NCBI RefSeq assembly: GCF_017744015.1
Contig: NZ_JAGHRA010000007.1
Span: forward strand, 62,001 to 126,000
Source: Paracoccus sp. R12_2
GTDB lineage: Bacteria; Pseudomonadota; Alphaproteobacteria; Rhodobacterales; Rhodobacteraceae
Length of the DNA: 64,000 bases
Direction: 5' to 3'
Shown: in pieces, positions 29,025 to 37,570 of the stretch
Numbering within the stretch: position 1 is the stretch's first letter
Layout of the letters: each line of letters opens with the position of its first letter
Translations under genes and position numbers: made by a program
The notes under the pieces: generated by a model
Databases searched by the model: none
What the model was told of the DNA's origin: nothing
What the model saw: the letters and a program-made list of their open reading frames with translations, nothing else

Positions 29025-29996
29025 TCACTTTGCCTTGGATGCGGCACTTTCCGGCAGCTCTTCGTCGAACAGCCGCTGATAGAATTCAGCCACGGTCTGA
29101 CGCTCCAACTCGTCGCATTTGTTCAGGAAGGTCAGGCGGAAGGCATAGCCGATATTGGCGAATATCCGGGCGTTCTGGGCCCAGGTGATGACCGTGCGCG
29201 GCGACATGACCGTTGACAGATCACCCTGCATGAAGGCCGTGCGCGTCAGGTCGGCCAGCGTCACCATCTGGCTGATGACCTTGCGGCCCTTCTCGTTGTT
29301 GTAGTTGGGGTTCTTCGACAGCACGATCGCCGCCTCGGCGTCATGCGACAGATAGTTCAGGGTCGAGACCAGCGACCAGCGGTCCATCTGGCCCTGGTTG
29401 ATCTGCTGGGTGCCGTGATACAACCCGGTGGTGTCGCCCAGCCCGACCGTGTTCGAGGTCGCGAACAGACGGAAGAACGGGTTCGGGGTGATCACCTCGT
29501 TCTGGTCCAGCAGGGTCAGCTTGCCGTCCGCCTCCAGCACGCGCTGGATCACGAACATCACATCCGCGCGGCCCGCGTCGTATTCGTCGAACACGATCGC
29601 CGTCGGATTGCGCAGGGCCCAAGGCAGGATCCCTTCGTGGAACACCGTGACCTGCTTGCCGTCGACCAGCTTGATCGCGTCCTTGCCGATCAGGTCGATG
29701 CGCGACACATGGCTGTCAAGGTTGACGCGCACGCAGGGCCAGTTCAGCCGCGCCGCGATCTGTTCGATATGGGTCGATTTGCCCGTACCGTGATAGCCTT
29801 GGACCATCACCCGGCGATTATAGGCAAAGCCCGCCAGAATCGCCATCGTGGTATCAGGATCGAACTTGTAGGTGCTGTCGATCTCGGGGACGCGATCGGT
29901 GCGTTCGGCGAAGCCCTTGACCTTCATGTCGCTGTCCAGCCCGAATACCTCGCGCAGGTCGATCTCTTCGGTGGGTTTCGCGTTCATGTCCAGCAT
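29025..29996 (-). CDS. cobS: Aerobic cobaltochelatase subunit CobS
   Basis: AAA+ ATPase that powers cobalt insertion with CobT and CobN. 323 residues from Met 29996, preceded by AAGGGCCGAG; longer frames run through non-conserved sequence. Walker A is GYHGTGKST (near residue 84), Walker B is IVFDEYDAG (near 147), and sensor residues lie in [11 protein letters not shown]. Length is normal. cobT is the next gene on this strand but is separated by the opposite-strand FMN reductase. Confidence 0.94.
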   Translation of the reverse strand: MLDMNAKPTEEIDLREVFGLDSDMKVKGFAERTDRVPEIDSTYKFDPDTTMAILAGFAYNRRVMVQGYHGTGKSTHIEQIAARLNWPCVRVNLDSHVSRIDLIGKDAIKLVDGKQVTVFHEGILPWALRNPTAIVFDEYDAGRADVMFVIQRVLEADGKLTLLDQNEVITPNPFFRLFATSNTVGLGDTTGLYHGTQQINQGQMDRWSLVSTLNYLSHDAEAAIVLSKNPNYNNEKGRKVISQMVTLADLTRTAFMQGDLSTVMSPRTVITWAQNARIFANIGYAFRLTFLNKCDELERQTVAEFYQRLFDEELPESAASKAK

Positions 29997-30064
29997 CACT
30001 CGGCCCTTTCCTCGCATCCGCGCCTTGATCGCGCATTCGTCTGCCGGGTGCAAGACAGGGCGCG

Positions 30065-30092
30065 TTGACGATCGGGGCCGGGCTTCATAAAG
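30065..30092 (+). promoter_or_regulatory. Possible promoter of the ECF sigma operon
   Basis: TTGACG (30065-30070), a 16-bp spacer, then ATAAAG (30087-30092) lies 35 bp upstream of the sigma gene. It looks like a housekeeping-type promoter; no autoregulatory ECF-type promoter was obvious. Confidence 0.4.
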
Positions 30093-30126
30093 TCGCGCAG
30101 CAACACCACCAAGGCGAGGGCCGCGC

Positions 30127-30681
30127 GTGCAGGACGCCCGCAGACTGCAACTGGAAAACATGATCGCGCGCACCGCGATGGGTGACCGCCAGGCGTTCGA
30201 GTCGCTCTATGACGCGACCTCGGCCAAGCTGCATGCGGTTTGCCTGTCGGTGCTGAAGGACCGGCCCGAGGCCGAAGAAACGCTGCAGGAAGTCTATATC
30301 AAGGTCTGGCAAAGCGCCGCGCGCTATGCGTCGAACGGGTTGTCGCCGATGACGTGGCTGATCACCATCGCCCGGAACCGCGCCATTGATCGCCTGCGCG
30401 CCCGCAGTTCGCGCCCCGCGACCGCCCCGACCGAAGCCGCGGCAACCGTCGCCTCGACCGAACCCGGCCCCGAATCCGCGACCATACGCGCGCAGGAAAG
30501 GCGGCTTCTGGACGAATGCCTGGCCCAGCTTGCAGAACAGCAGGCGGGTGCCGTGCGCGCCGTGTATCTGGAAGGCGTGACCTATGCCGATCTGGCCGAA
30601 CGCGAGGGCAAGCCGATCAACACCGTCCGCAGCTGGCTGCGCCGCAGCCTGTTGCGCCTCAAGGACTGTGTAAGCCAATGA
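30127..30681 (+). CDS. ECF-type RNA polymerase sigma factor (SigK/RpoE-like)
   Basis: A 184-residue sigma factor with a GTG start. Region 2 covers about residues 25-90 with [14 protein letters not shown] and [19 protein letters not shown] (-10 recognition). Region 4 covers 125-180 with [14 protein letters not shown] and the helix-turn-helix [17 protein letters not shown]. The next gene overlaps by 4 bp (ATGA) and is an RskA-type anti-sigma factor; a fasciclin gene follows. The same three families form the SigK-RskA-MPT70 system of Mycobacterium. Confidence 0.9.
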   Translation: MQDARRLQLENMIARTAMGDRQAFESLYDATSAKLHAVCLSVLKDRPEAEETLQEVYIKVWQSAARYASNGLSPMTWLITIARNRAIDRLRARSSRPATAPTEAAATVASTEPGPESATIRAQERRLLDECLAQLAEQQAGAVRAVYLEGVTYADLAEREGKPINTVRSWLRRSLLRLKDCVSQ

Positions 30682-31391
30682 CCGAAGACGCGCCCCTGAC
30701 CCCCGAACAGCAGGACGATGCCCTTGCGGCGGAACTGGCGCTTGGCCTGCTGGAGGGCGACGAGGCCCAAGCCGCGGTGGCCCGCCTGTCGGATGATCCG
30801 GCCTTCGCACAATTGGTCCGCGACTGGCAGGAACGGCTGGCCGGTCTGGCCGAGGGGCTGACCCCCGTTATGGCGCCGGCACGCGCCCGCCAGGGGATCC
30901 GCGAACGGCTTGGCCACGGGCTTGCGCCGCTGGCCGAGGATCCCGCCGCGCGTTCGCCCTGGTGGCGACGACCGGGTGCGGCGCTTGCCGGTCTGGCCGC
31001 GATCGCCGCCGTTGCCGTCTTCCTGTGGATGCCCGGCCAGACGACAGATTCTCCGCCCCTGGGCCCGGACTATCAGGCGCAGCTTGTCTCGGAAGACGAG
31101 GCGCTGCGGGTAGCGGCCAGGTTGATGGGCGACGAGATGGAAATCGCGGTCGAGCAGGGCAGCCCCGCCGAAGGTCGCGATTACGAAATCTGGTGGATCA
31201 GGCCGGACGGCAGCGCCCCGATCTCGCTGGGGCTGATGCCGCATTCCGGCAATGCGCGCATGACCTTGCCGTCAGATCTGGACCCGTCGGAAGGTATCAG
31301 GATCGCACTGACGGATGAGCCTGCCGGCGGGTCGCCCCAGGGGATCGCCACAGGTCCGGTAGTGGCGATCGCGGACCTCACGAGTTTGTGA
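30678..31391 (+). CDS. RskA-type membrane anti-sigma factor
   Basis: 237 residues starting at the ATG that overlaps the sigma stop. The N-terminal cytosolic half (LTPEQQDDALAAELALGLLEGDE) is the helical anti-sigma domain lacking the zinc HxxxCxxC. One membrane helix lies at about residues 100-120 (GAALAGLAAIAAVAVFLWM). The periplasmic part is an RskA C-terminal domain with YEIWWIRPDG and GIRIALTDEPAGGSPQG. It should hold the sigma factor at the membrane until a signal triggers its cleavage; the signal is unknown. Confidence 0.88.
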   Translation: MTEDAPLTPEQQDDALAAELALGLLEGDEAQAAVARLSDDPAFAQLVRDWQERLAGLAEGLTPVMAPARARQGIRERLGHGLAPLAEDPAARSPWWRRPGAALAGLAAIAAVAVFLWMPGQTTDSPPLGPDYQAQLVSEDEALRVAARLMGDEMEIAVEQGSPAEGRDYEIWWIRPDGSAPISLGLMPHSGNARMTLPSDLDPSEGIRIALTDEPAGGSPQGIATGPVVAIADLTSL

Positions 31392-31425
31392 AGCTTCGTT
31401 TCTGACCGCAGAACGCAACTCATCT

Positions 31426-31489
31426 GAACTTCCTCCGTGTCTGGTCGCATAGGGCAAGACGAAACGCCCTGATCACACGGAGGAAGTTC
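31426..31489 (+). promoter_or_regulatory. Perfect 15-bp inverted repeat enclosing the fasciclin ribosome binding site
   Basis: Arm GAACTTCCTCCGTGT (31426-31440) is an exact reverse complement of 31475-31489. The right arm holds GGAGGAAG, the ribosome binding site, and ends 1 nt before the ATG at 31491. The 34-nt loop itself contains AGGGC/GCCCT. If transcribed, the stem would hide the ribosome site. Confidence 0.75.
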
Positions 31490-31490
31490 C

Positions 31491-32051
31491 ATGAAACGCA
31501 TGATGACCGCACTTGCCGCCACCGCCGTTTCCGCAACGTTGGCCACCGGCGCATTCGCCCAGAACACGATGGTCGGCGGTGCCGAGATGTTCCCTGACAG
31601 AAACATCGTCGAGAACGCCGTGAACTCGGCCGATCACACCACGCTGGTCTCCGCCGTGCAGGCCGCCGGTCTGGCCGAGACGCTGTCGGGCCCTGGCCCG
31701 TTCACCGTGTTCGCGCCCACGAACGCGGCATTCGCGAAGCTGCCCGAGGCAGCGGTGGCCGATCTTCTGAAGCCCGAAAACAAGGATCAGCTGACCAAGG
31801 TGCTGACCTGTCATGTGGTCGCAGCCGACGCGATGTCGCCGGCCATCGGCAAGATGATCATGGATGACGGCGGCGCGCATCCGGTGGAAACGGTCGGCGG
31901 CTGCGTCCTGACCGCGTCCATCAACCCCGACAACAACGCACTGCAGCTGACCGACGAAAATGGCAATGTCGCCACCGTGACCATTCCGGACGTCGATCAG
32001 TCGAACGGCGTGATCCACGTCATCGACACCGTGCTGATGCCGAAGATGTAA
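31491..32051 (+). CDS. Secreted fasciclin-domain protein
   Basis: 186 residues with a signal peptide of about 23 (MKRMMTALAATAVSATLATGAFA) and a single FAS1 domain: TLVSAVQAAGLAETL, the H1 motif GPFTVFAPTNAAFAKLP near residue 67, and the H2-like GVIHVIDTVLMP at the end. FAS1 proteins take part in adhesion or matrix interactions, or are of unknown role. The gene follows the sigma/anti-sigma pair after a 99-bp gap containing the inverted repeat, and ends in a strong terminator. Confidence 0.9.
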   Translation: MKRMMTALAATAVSATLATGAFAQNTMVGGAEMFPDRNIVENAVNSADHTTLVSAVQAAGLAETLSGPGPFTVFAPTNAAFAKLPEAAVADLLKPENKDQLTKVLTCHVVAADAMSPAIGKMIMDDGGAHPVETVGGCVLTASINPDNNALQLTDENGNVATVTIPDVDQSNGVIHVIDTVLMPKM

Positions 32052-32092
32052 TCCAGCACGATCACCCTGCCCTTCTTTGAACAGGGCGGATT

Positions 32093-32125
32093 GGCCCGCG
32101 CGATCCCCTCTGCGCGGGCCTTTTT
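32093..32125 (+). terminator. Rho-independent terminator after the fasciclin gene
   Basis: GGCCCGCGC (32093-32101) pairs perfectly with 32112-32120 around a 10-nt loop and is followed by TTTTT (32121-32125), 42 bp after the stop. Confidence 0.9.
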
Positions 32126-32205
32126 CATGTCGCAACCGACTTGCGCCCCGCGCGTTGCCCCGTCAGGTTCGCATGAACCACCGGATCTCAAGGGACAGGA
32201 CGAAG

Positions 32206-33186
32206 ATGAGCGGGCTGATTGCGCTTCTGGACGACGTGGCGGCGATTTCTAAGGTCGCTGCGGCTTCTATCGACGACGTGGCGGGTCAGGCCGCGAAGGC
32301 CGGCGCCAAGGCCGCCGGTGCATTGATCGACGATGCGGCGGTGACACCGAAATATGTCCAGGGCTTCCACGCCAGCCGCGAATTGCCGATCGTCTGGAAG
32401 ATCGCCAAGGGCTCGATCTTCAACAAGCTTGTGATCCTGCTGCCGGTGGCCTTGCTGCTGTCGGCTTTTGCGCCGTGGTTCATCACGCCATTGCTGATGA
32501 TCGGCGGTGCCTATCTGTGCTTTGAGGGTGCGGAAAAGGTGGCGCACACATTCACCCATTCCGACGCACATGACAGCAAGAAGCACATTCACCCTGAAGG
32601 TGAGGGTGCCGCGCTTGAGGAAAAGCGCGTAGCCGGCGCCATCAAGACCGACTTCATCCTGTCGGCCGAGATCATGACCATCGCCCTGTCCACAATTCCA
32701 GCCACCGATACGTTGTGGATGAAGGCGTTGATCCTGTTCGTCGTGGCTATCGGCATCACGGTCGCGGTCTATGGTGCGGTCGCACTGATCGTGAAGGCGG
32801 ACGATGTCGGCGTGCATCTGGCGACCGGACGGAACGGCGCCTTGGCCGCGCTGGGACGCGGCATCGTCAAGGTCATGCCCGGCCTGATGAAGACGCTGAC
32901 GATCGTCGGCACCGCGGCAATGCTGTGGGTTGGCGGGAACATCGTCGTTCACGGTCTTGCGGACCTTGGCTGGCACGCGCCCTATGACTGGATCCACCGC
33001 ATGGCCGAGCTTGCGGCCCATGCGGTGCCCCGTTTCGGCGGCGCTGTCGCATGGCTGACCACGGCCTTCTTCGACGGGATCCTGGGCCTGCTTCTGGGGC
33101 TGGTGCTGATCCCGGTGGCGACGCGGATGATCAATCCGGCGATCTCCGCGATCCGCGGGGTCGTCGCCCGACCGGATCAGGGCTGA
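32206..33186 (+). CDS. DUF808 family membrane protein (YedI-like)
   Basis: 326 residues from Met 32206 (ACGAAG upstream); the longer frame crosses the terminator. The start MSGLIALLDDVAAISKVAAASIDDVAGQAAKAG is diagnostic of DUF808. It has several membrane helices (about 70-105, 160-200, 220-255, 285-310) and an ISAIRG tail. The function is unknown; it stands alone between the fasciclin and ugp operons. Confidence 0.88.
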   Translation: MSGLIALLDDVAAISKVAAASIDDVAGQAAKAGAKAAGALIDDAAVTPKYVQGFHASRELPIVWKIAKGSIFNKLVILLPVALLLSAFAPWFITPLLMIGGAYLCFEGAEKVAHTFTHSDAHDSKKHIHPEGEGAALEEKRVAGAIKTDFILSAEIMTIALSTIPATDTLWMKALILFVVAIGITVAVYGAVALIVKADDVGVHLATGRNGALAALGRGIVKVMPGLMKTLTIVGTAAMLWVGGNIVVHGLADLGWHAPYDWIHRMAELAAHAVPRFGGAVAWLTTAFFDGILGLLLGLVLIPVATRMINPAISAIRGVVARPDQG

Positions 33187-33282
33187 GAACTGGTGCGATA
33201 ATTTCGTTACGCACCGCGCACCGCACTGGAACATCCGGGAAAAAATACGAAAAGATTCGCGTATTGACCGGACGATCAAGAA

Positions 33283-33322
33283 TCGTCACATTTCCTTCAC
33301 AATAACGTTGCGCTTCCGTCAC
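33283..33322 (+). promoter_or_regulatory. Pho-box-like repeats upstream of ugpB
   Basis: Three half-sites ending in TCAC lie in 11-bp register: TCGTCAC (33283-33289), CCTTCAC (33294-33300) and CCGTCAC (33316-33322), with a degenerate site between the last two. A Pho box is a direct repeat of 7 bp with 4-bp spacing, and PhoB controls ugp in other bacteria. Matches to the CTGTCAY consensus are partial. Confidence 0.45.
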
Positions 33323-33372
33323 GCACGCCCGCTAGGCCGACCGGGAAACGCAACTCCAATGGGAGGAAGATC

Positions 33373-34686
33373 ATGTCCAAACTATTCACCGTGTCGGCGG
33401 TGGCGCTGATTGCGTCGTTGTCCGCCGCGCAGGCCAAGACCGATGTCCAGTGGTGGCACGCCATGGGTGGCGAACTTGGTGCCAAGCTGGAAGAAATCGT
33501 CAAGGGCTTCAACGAAAGCCAGGACGAATACAACGTCGTTCCGTCCTACAAGGGCACCTATCCCGAAACGATGACGGCCGCGATCGCCGCCTTCCGCGCC
33601 AAGGAACAGCCTGCGATCGTTCAGGTCTTCGAGGTCGGCACCGGCACCATGATGGCAGCCGAAGGTGCGATCGTCCCGGTCTATCAGCTGATGCAGGATC
33701 AGGGTGCGAATTTCGATCCGAACGCCTTCCTGCCGGCCGTGGTCGGCTATTACACCGACACCGACGGCAACATGCTGTCGATGCCGTTCAACAGCTCGAC
33801 CCCGATCCTGTATTATAACAAGTCGGTCTTCGAGAAGGCCGGCCTTGATCCCGAACAGCCGCCCAAGACCTGGGCCGAGATGGAAGAATTCTCGAAGAAG
33901 ATCATGGAATCGGACGCCGCAAGCTGTGGCTTCACCACCGGCTGGGTCAGCTGGATCCAGACCGAGAATTTCAGCGCCTGGCACAACCAGCCGATCGGCA
34001 CCGAACAGAACGGCTTCGGCGGACCCGAGGCGCGGCTGACCCTGAACGGTCCGGCTCAGGTCAAGCACTGGGGCAACCTGAAAAAATGGGCCGACGAGGG
34101 TATTTTCAAGTATGGCGGCCCGGTTGGCGGCGACAACGCACCCCCGATGTTCTACTCGCAGGAATGCGCGATGATCATGAACAGCTCGGCCAGCCGGGCG
34201 GGTGTGATCGCGAACGCCAAGGACTTCGATCTGGGCTTCGGCATGCTGCCCTATTATGACGACATCGAAGGCGCACCGCAGAACTCGATCATCGGTGGCG
34301 CGACGCTGTGGGTCCTGTCGGGCCGTCCCGACGAAGAATATGCCGGTGCCGCGAAATTCTTCGAATACCTGTCCTCGCCCGAGGTTCAGGCTGACTGGGC
34401 GTCCTTCTCGGGTTATCTGCCGATCACCGAGGCCGCTGGCGAAGAGATGGCCGGTTTCTTCGAGGAAAATCCGGGTGCGGATACCGGGCTGCGCCAGATC
34501 ACGCTGAACGAGCCCACCGAGAATTCCAAGGGTCTGCGCTTTGGCAACTATGTCCAGATCCGCGGCATCATCGATGAGGAATTCGAACAGATGCTGTCGG
34601 GCGACAAGGACGCGCAGGGGGCGCTGGACGGAGTGGTCGAACGCGGCAACAAGCTGCTGGAAGATTTCCAGGCACAAAGCCAGTAA
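33373..34686 (+). CDS. ugpB: sn-Glycerol-3-phosphate ABC transporter, substrate-binding protein
   Basis: Periplasmic receptor for glycerol-3-phosphate or glycerophosphodiesters. 437 residues with a signal peptide cut near SAAQA (residue 21). The mature start [19 protein letters not shown] and [31 protein letters not shown] are strongly UgpB-like, as is GYLPITEAA near the C-terminus. A GGAGGAAG site precedes the start. First gene of ugpBAEC; a stable hairpin separates it from ugpA. Confidence 0.94.
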   Translation: MSKLFTVSAVALIASLSAAQAKTDVQWWHAMGGELGAKLEEIVKGFNESQDEYNVVPSYKGTYPETMTAAIAAFRAKEQPAIVQVFEVGTGTMMAAEGAIVPVYQLMQDQGANFDPNAFLPAVVGYYTDTDGNMLSMPFNSSTPILYYNKSVFEKAGLDPEQPPKTWAEMEEFSKKIMESDAASCGFTTGWVSWIQTENFSAWHNQPIGTEQNGFGGPEARLTLNGPAQVKHWGNLKKWADEGIFKYGGPVGGDNAPPMFYSQECAMIMNSSASRAGVIANAKDFDLGFGMLPYYDDIEGAPQNSIIGGATLWVLSGRPDEEYAGAAKFFEYLSSPEVQADWASFSGYLPITEAAGEEMAGFFEENPGADTGLRQITLNEPTENSKGLRFGNYVQIRGIIDEEFEQMLSGDKDAQGALDGVVERGNKLLEDFQAQSQ

Positions 34687-34695
34687 ACGCGAACC

Positions 34696-34719
34696 GGGGC
34701 CGCCGTCCAAGGCGGCCCC
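34696..34719 (+). terminator. Intercistronic hairpin between ugpB and ugpA
   Basis: GGGGCCGCC (34696-34704) pairs perfectly with GGCGGCCCC (34711-34719), 6-nt loop, then a C/T-rich tract. Such hairpins after binding-protein genes commonly stabilise the upstream message or partly stop transcription, giving more receptor than permease. Confidence 0.5.
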
Positions 34720-34745
34720 CTTCCCCTGTTCTGACCGGATTTTCG

Positions 34746-35624
34746 ATGAAGCGAACGATTTTCAGCAATCAGTTGCTGCCCTGGCTTCTGCTGGCCCCGC
34801 AGCTTGCCATCACCTTCATCTTCTTTCTGTGGCCCGCCGGTCAGGCCATCAAGCAAAGCTTCCTGCGCGAGGATGCGTTCGGCATCAATTCAAGCTTTGT
34901 CGGTCTGGCGAATTTCACGGCACTGCTGGACAGCCCCGAATATCTGAACTCTTTGAAGGTCACGGCCGTCTTTGCGATCTCGGTCACGGTCGTGTCGATG
35001 GGTGTCGCATTGCTGCTGGCGGTTGCCGTGGACCGGATGCTGAAATCCTCGCGGACCTATACCACGCTGCTGGTCTGGCCCTATGCCGTCGCACCCGCCG
35101 TGGCCGGCATCCTGTGGTGGTTCATCTTCAACCCGACGGTGGGCGTGATGCCCTATGTGCTGGAGGTGATCGGCTATGACTGGAACCATATCAGTTCCAA
35201 GACCGACGCGATGATCCTTGTCGTGATCGCCAGCGCCTGGAAACAGATCAGCTATAATTTCCTGTTCTTCGTCGCCGGACTGCAGGCGATCCCCGCCTCG
35301 ATGCGCGAGGCCGCGGCCATCGACGGCGCAGGTCCGGTCCGGCGCTTCTTCGACATCACCTTCCCGCTGCTGTCGCCGACCACCTTCTTCCTGCTGGTCG
35401 TCAATATCGTCTATTCGATGTTCGAAACCTTCGCCGTGATCGACGCGACGACCGAGGGCGGGCCGGCACAGGCCACCAACATCATGGTCTACAAGGTCTA
35501 TTTCGACGGCTTCATCGGCCAGAATCTGGGCAGTTCGGCAGCCCAGTCGGTGATCCTGATGCTGATCGTCATCAGCCTGACCGTGATTCAGTTCCGCTGG
35601 GTCGAGAAGAAGGTGGAATACTGA
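34746..35624 (+). CDS. ugpA: sn-Glycerol-3-phosphate ABC transporter, permease UgpA
   Basis: 292-residue inner-membrane permease with six hydrophobic segments. The EAA loop is present as [24 protein letters not shown] (near residue 187), which docks the ATPase. The start [23 protein letters not shown] is typical of UgpA. Its stop shares one base with the ugpE start (TGATG). Confidence 0.94.
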   Translation: MKRTIFSNQLLPWLLLAPQLAITFIFFLWPAGQAIKQSFLREDAFGINSSFVGLANFTALLDSPEYLNSLKVTAVFAISVTVVSMGVALLLAVAVDRMLKSSRTYTTLLVWPYAVAPAVAGILWWFIFNPTVGVMPYVLEVIGYDWNHISSKTDAMILVVIASAWKQISYNFLFFVAGLQAIPASMREAAAIDGAGPVRRFFDITFPLLSPTTFFLLVVNIVYSMFETFAVIDATTEGGPAQATNIMVYKVYFDGFIGQNLGSSAAQSVILMLIVISLTVIQFRWVEKKVEY

Positions 35625-36472
35625 TGATCGAGAACCGCCCCGGCCTGAGCGCACTGGCCCATCTGGTGCTGATCCTTGGCGTCGTCGTCGTCGCGCTGCC
35701 CGTCTGGGTGGCTTTCGTTGCCTCGACCCACGGTCCGACCGATTTCATGTCGGGCACGGTGCCGATGTGGCCCGGCCCGCATCTGGTCGAAAACTATGCG
35801 AAGATGCTGGACACCGGCCTTTCCACCAGCGGCACACCGCCGGTCGGCTGGATGATGTTCAACAGCCTCGTGATGGCGCTGTCGATCGCCCTGGGAAAGA
35901 TCGCGATCTCGATCCTGTCGGCCTTCGCCATCGTCTATTTCCGCTTTCCGCTGCGCGGACTGGCGTTCTGGTGCATCTTCGTGACGCTGATGCTGCCGGT
36001 CGAGGTGCGGATCGTGCCGACCTTTCAGGTCGTGGCCGGGCTGGGATTGCTGAACAGCTATGCCGGCCTGTCGATCCCGCTGATCGCATCGGCCACAGCG
36101 ACCTTCCTGTTCCGGCAGGTCTTCCTGACCATGCCCGATGAACTGGTCGAGGCCGCGCGCATCGACGGTGCGGGACCGATGAAATTCTTCCGCGACATCC
36201 TGCTGCCCCTGTCGCGAACCAACATGGCGGCGCTGTTCGTCATCCTGTTCATCTATGGCTGGAACCAGTATCTGTGGCCTCTGCTGGTCACGACCAGCAG
36301 CGACTATTACACCATCGTCGCGGGTATCAAGCGGATGGCGGATGTCGTGGACGGCCTGCCCCAATGGCACCTGGTCATGGCGACGGCCGTGCTGGCGATG
36401 TTGCCGCCCGTGGCGGTAGTCATCTTCATGCAGAAGCTGTTCGTCAAAGGTCTTGTCGAGACGGAGAAATAA
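35624..36472 (+). CDS. ugpE: sn-Glycerol-3-phosphate ABC transporter, permease UgpE
   Basis: 282-residue permease partner of UgpA, with six membrane segments and the EAA loop [22 protein letters not shown] near residue 175. [15 protein letters not shown] near 120 and the tail [13 protein letters not shown] are typical for UgpE. Translation is coupled to ugpA; ugpC follows after 1 bp. Confidence 0.94.
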   Translation: MIENRPGLSALAHLVLILGVVVVALPVWVAFVASTHGPTDFMSGTVPMWPGPHLVENYAKMLDTGLSTSGTPPVGWMMFNSLVMALSIALGKIAISILSAFAIVYFRFPLRGLAFWCIFVTLMLPVEVRIVPTFQVVAGLGLLNSYAGLSIPLIASATATFLFRQVFLTMPDELVEAARIDGAGPMKFFRDILLPLSRTNMAALFVILFIYGWNQYLWPLLVTTSSDYYTIVAGIKRMADVVDGLPQWHLVMATAVLAMLPPVAVVIFMQKLFVKGLVETEK

Positions 36473-36473
36473 C

Positions 36474-37481
36474 GTGGCATCGATCACCCTGGACAATCTC
36501 GGCAAGGTCTACCCCGGCGGCACCCGCGCCGTGGGCGACGTGAACATGCAGATCGCTGATGGCGAGTTCATCGTGCTGGTCGGCCCGTCGGGCTGCGGCA
36601 AGTCGACCCTGCTGCGGATGGTCGCCGGGCTGGAAAGCATCACAGAGGGCGAGGTCCGCATCGGTGACCGCGTCGTCAACAAGGTCGAACCGGCCGACCG
36701 CGACATCGCGATGGTCTTTCAGAACTATGCGCTTTATCCGCATATGTCGGTGCGCCAGAACCTGGCCTATGGCCTGAAAAATCGCGGCACATCAAAGGCA
36801 GAGATCACCCGCCGGGTCGATGAGGCCGCCGAGATCCTGCAGATCGGGCAGTTCCTTGACCGCAAGCCCCGCGCCCTGTCGGGCGGGCAGCGCCAGCGCG
36901 TCGCGATGGGCCGCGCCATCGTCCGAGAGCCTGCTGCGTTCCTGTTCGACGAACCGCTGTCGAACCTTGACGCCAAGCTGCGGGTCGCGATGCGGCTGGA
37001 AATCAAGGAACTGCAACGACGCCTGCGCACGACGTCGCTGTATGTGACGCATGACCAGCTTGAGGCGATGACCCTGGCCGACCGGCTGGTGGTGCTGAAT
37101 GGTGGCCAGGTCGAACAGATCGGCACTCCGTTGGAGGTCTATCGCAACCCGGCATCGACCTTCGTCGCCGGGTTCATCGGCAGCCCCGCGATGAACCTGA
37201 TCCCGTCACGCGCCGTGCCGCACCTGCCCGGCAGCGCCCATGCCGGGATCATCGGCATCCGCCCCGAGGATCTTGCCGTTGACCCTGATGGGCCGATCGA
37301 AATGCAGGTCCGCGCGGTCGAAGAACTAGGCGCGCAGCGGCTGGTCCACGGCCATACCAACGGCGCCGACCTGACGATCACACTAGGCTCGCACGCCGAT
37401 CTGCATGACACGTTGCGCCTGTCCGCGCAGCGCGAGGCGTTGCACCGCTTCGACGAGAAGACCGGAAAACGGCTGGCGTGA
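36474..37481 (+). CDS. ugpC: sn-Glycerol-3-phosphate ABC transporter, ATPase UgpC
   Basis: 335 residues from a GTG start 1 bp after ugpE, giving [16 protein letters not shown]; an ATG at 36453 lies inside ugpE. It has Walker [10 protein letters not shown] (near residue 37), the ABC signature LSGGQRQRV (near 135), Walker [14 protein letters not shown], and a C-terminal TOBE-like regulatory domain (from about 240) with GIRPEDL. It energises import of glycerol-3-phosphate. Confidence 0.93.
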   Translation: MASITLDNLGKVYPGGTRAVGDVNMQIADGEFIVLVGPSGCGKSTLLRMVAGLESITEGEVRIGDRVVNKVEPADRDIAMVFQNYALYPHMSVRQNLAYGLKNRGTSKAEITRRVDEAAEILQIGQFLDRKPRALSGGQRQRVAMGRAIVREPAAFLFDEPLSNLDAKLRVAMRLEIKELQRRLRTTSLYVTHDQLEAMTLADRLVVLNGGQVEQIGTPLEVYRNPASTFVAGFIGSPAMNLIPSRAVPHLPGSAHAGIIGIRPEDLAVDPDGPIEMQVRAVEELGAQRLVHGHTNGADLTITLGSHADLHDTLRLSAQREALHRFDEKTGKRLA

Positions 37482-37504
37482 ACACAGCGCGCACCAGCGC
37501 ATAT

Positions 37505-37519
37505 GTTCCCCATTTGTTC
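37505..37519 (+). promoter_or_regulatory. LexA-box-like site upstream of the M4 protease gene
   Basis: GTTC at 37505-37508, exactly 7 bp, then GTTC at 37516-37519. GTTC-N7-GTTC is the SOS box bound by LexA in alphaproteobacteria such as Rhodobacter. It lies 51 bp before the start at 37571. Chance occurrence of eight fixed bases in a 64-kb window is about one per strand. Confidence 0.4.
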
Positions 37520-37570
37520 CGAACGTGAATCATGTTAACCTTGAGTCCCTGAGACAAAAGGATTCGAGGC

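Noticed and set aside
33382..34710. 442-residue minus-strand frame opposite ugpB
   Set aside because: Antisense shadow of ugpB, which has clear signal peptide, family match and operon context.
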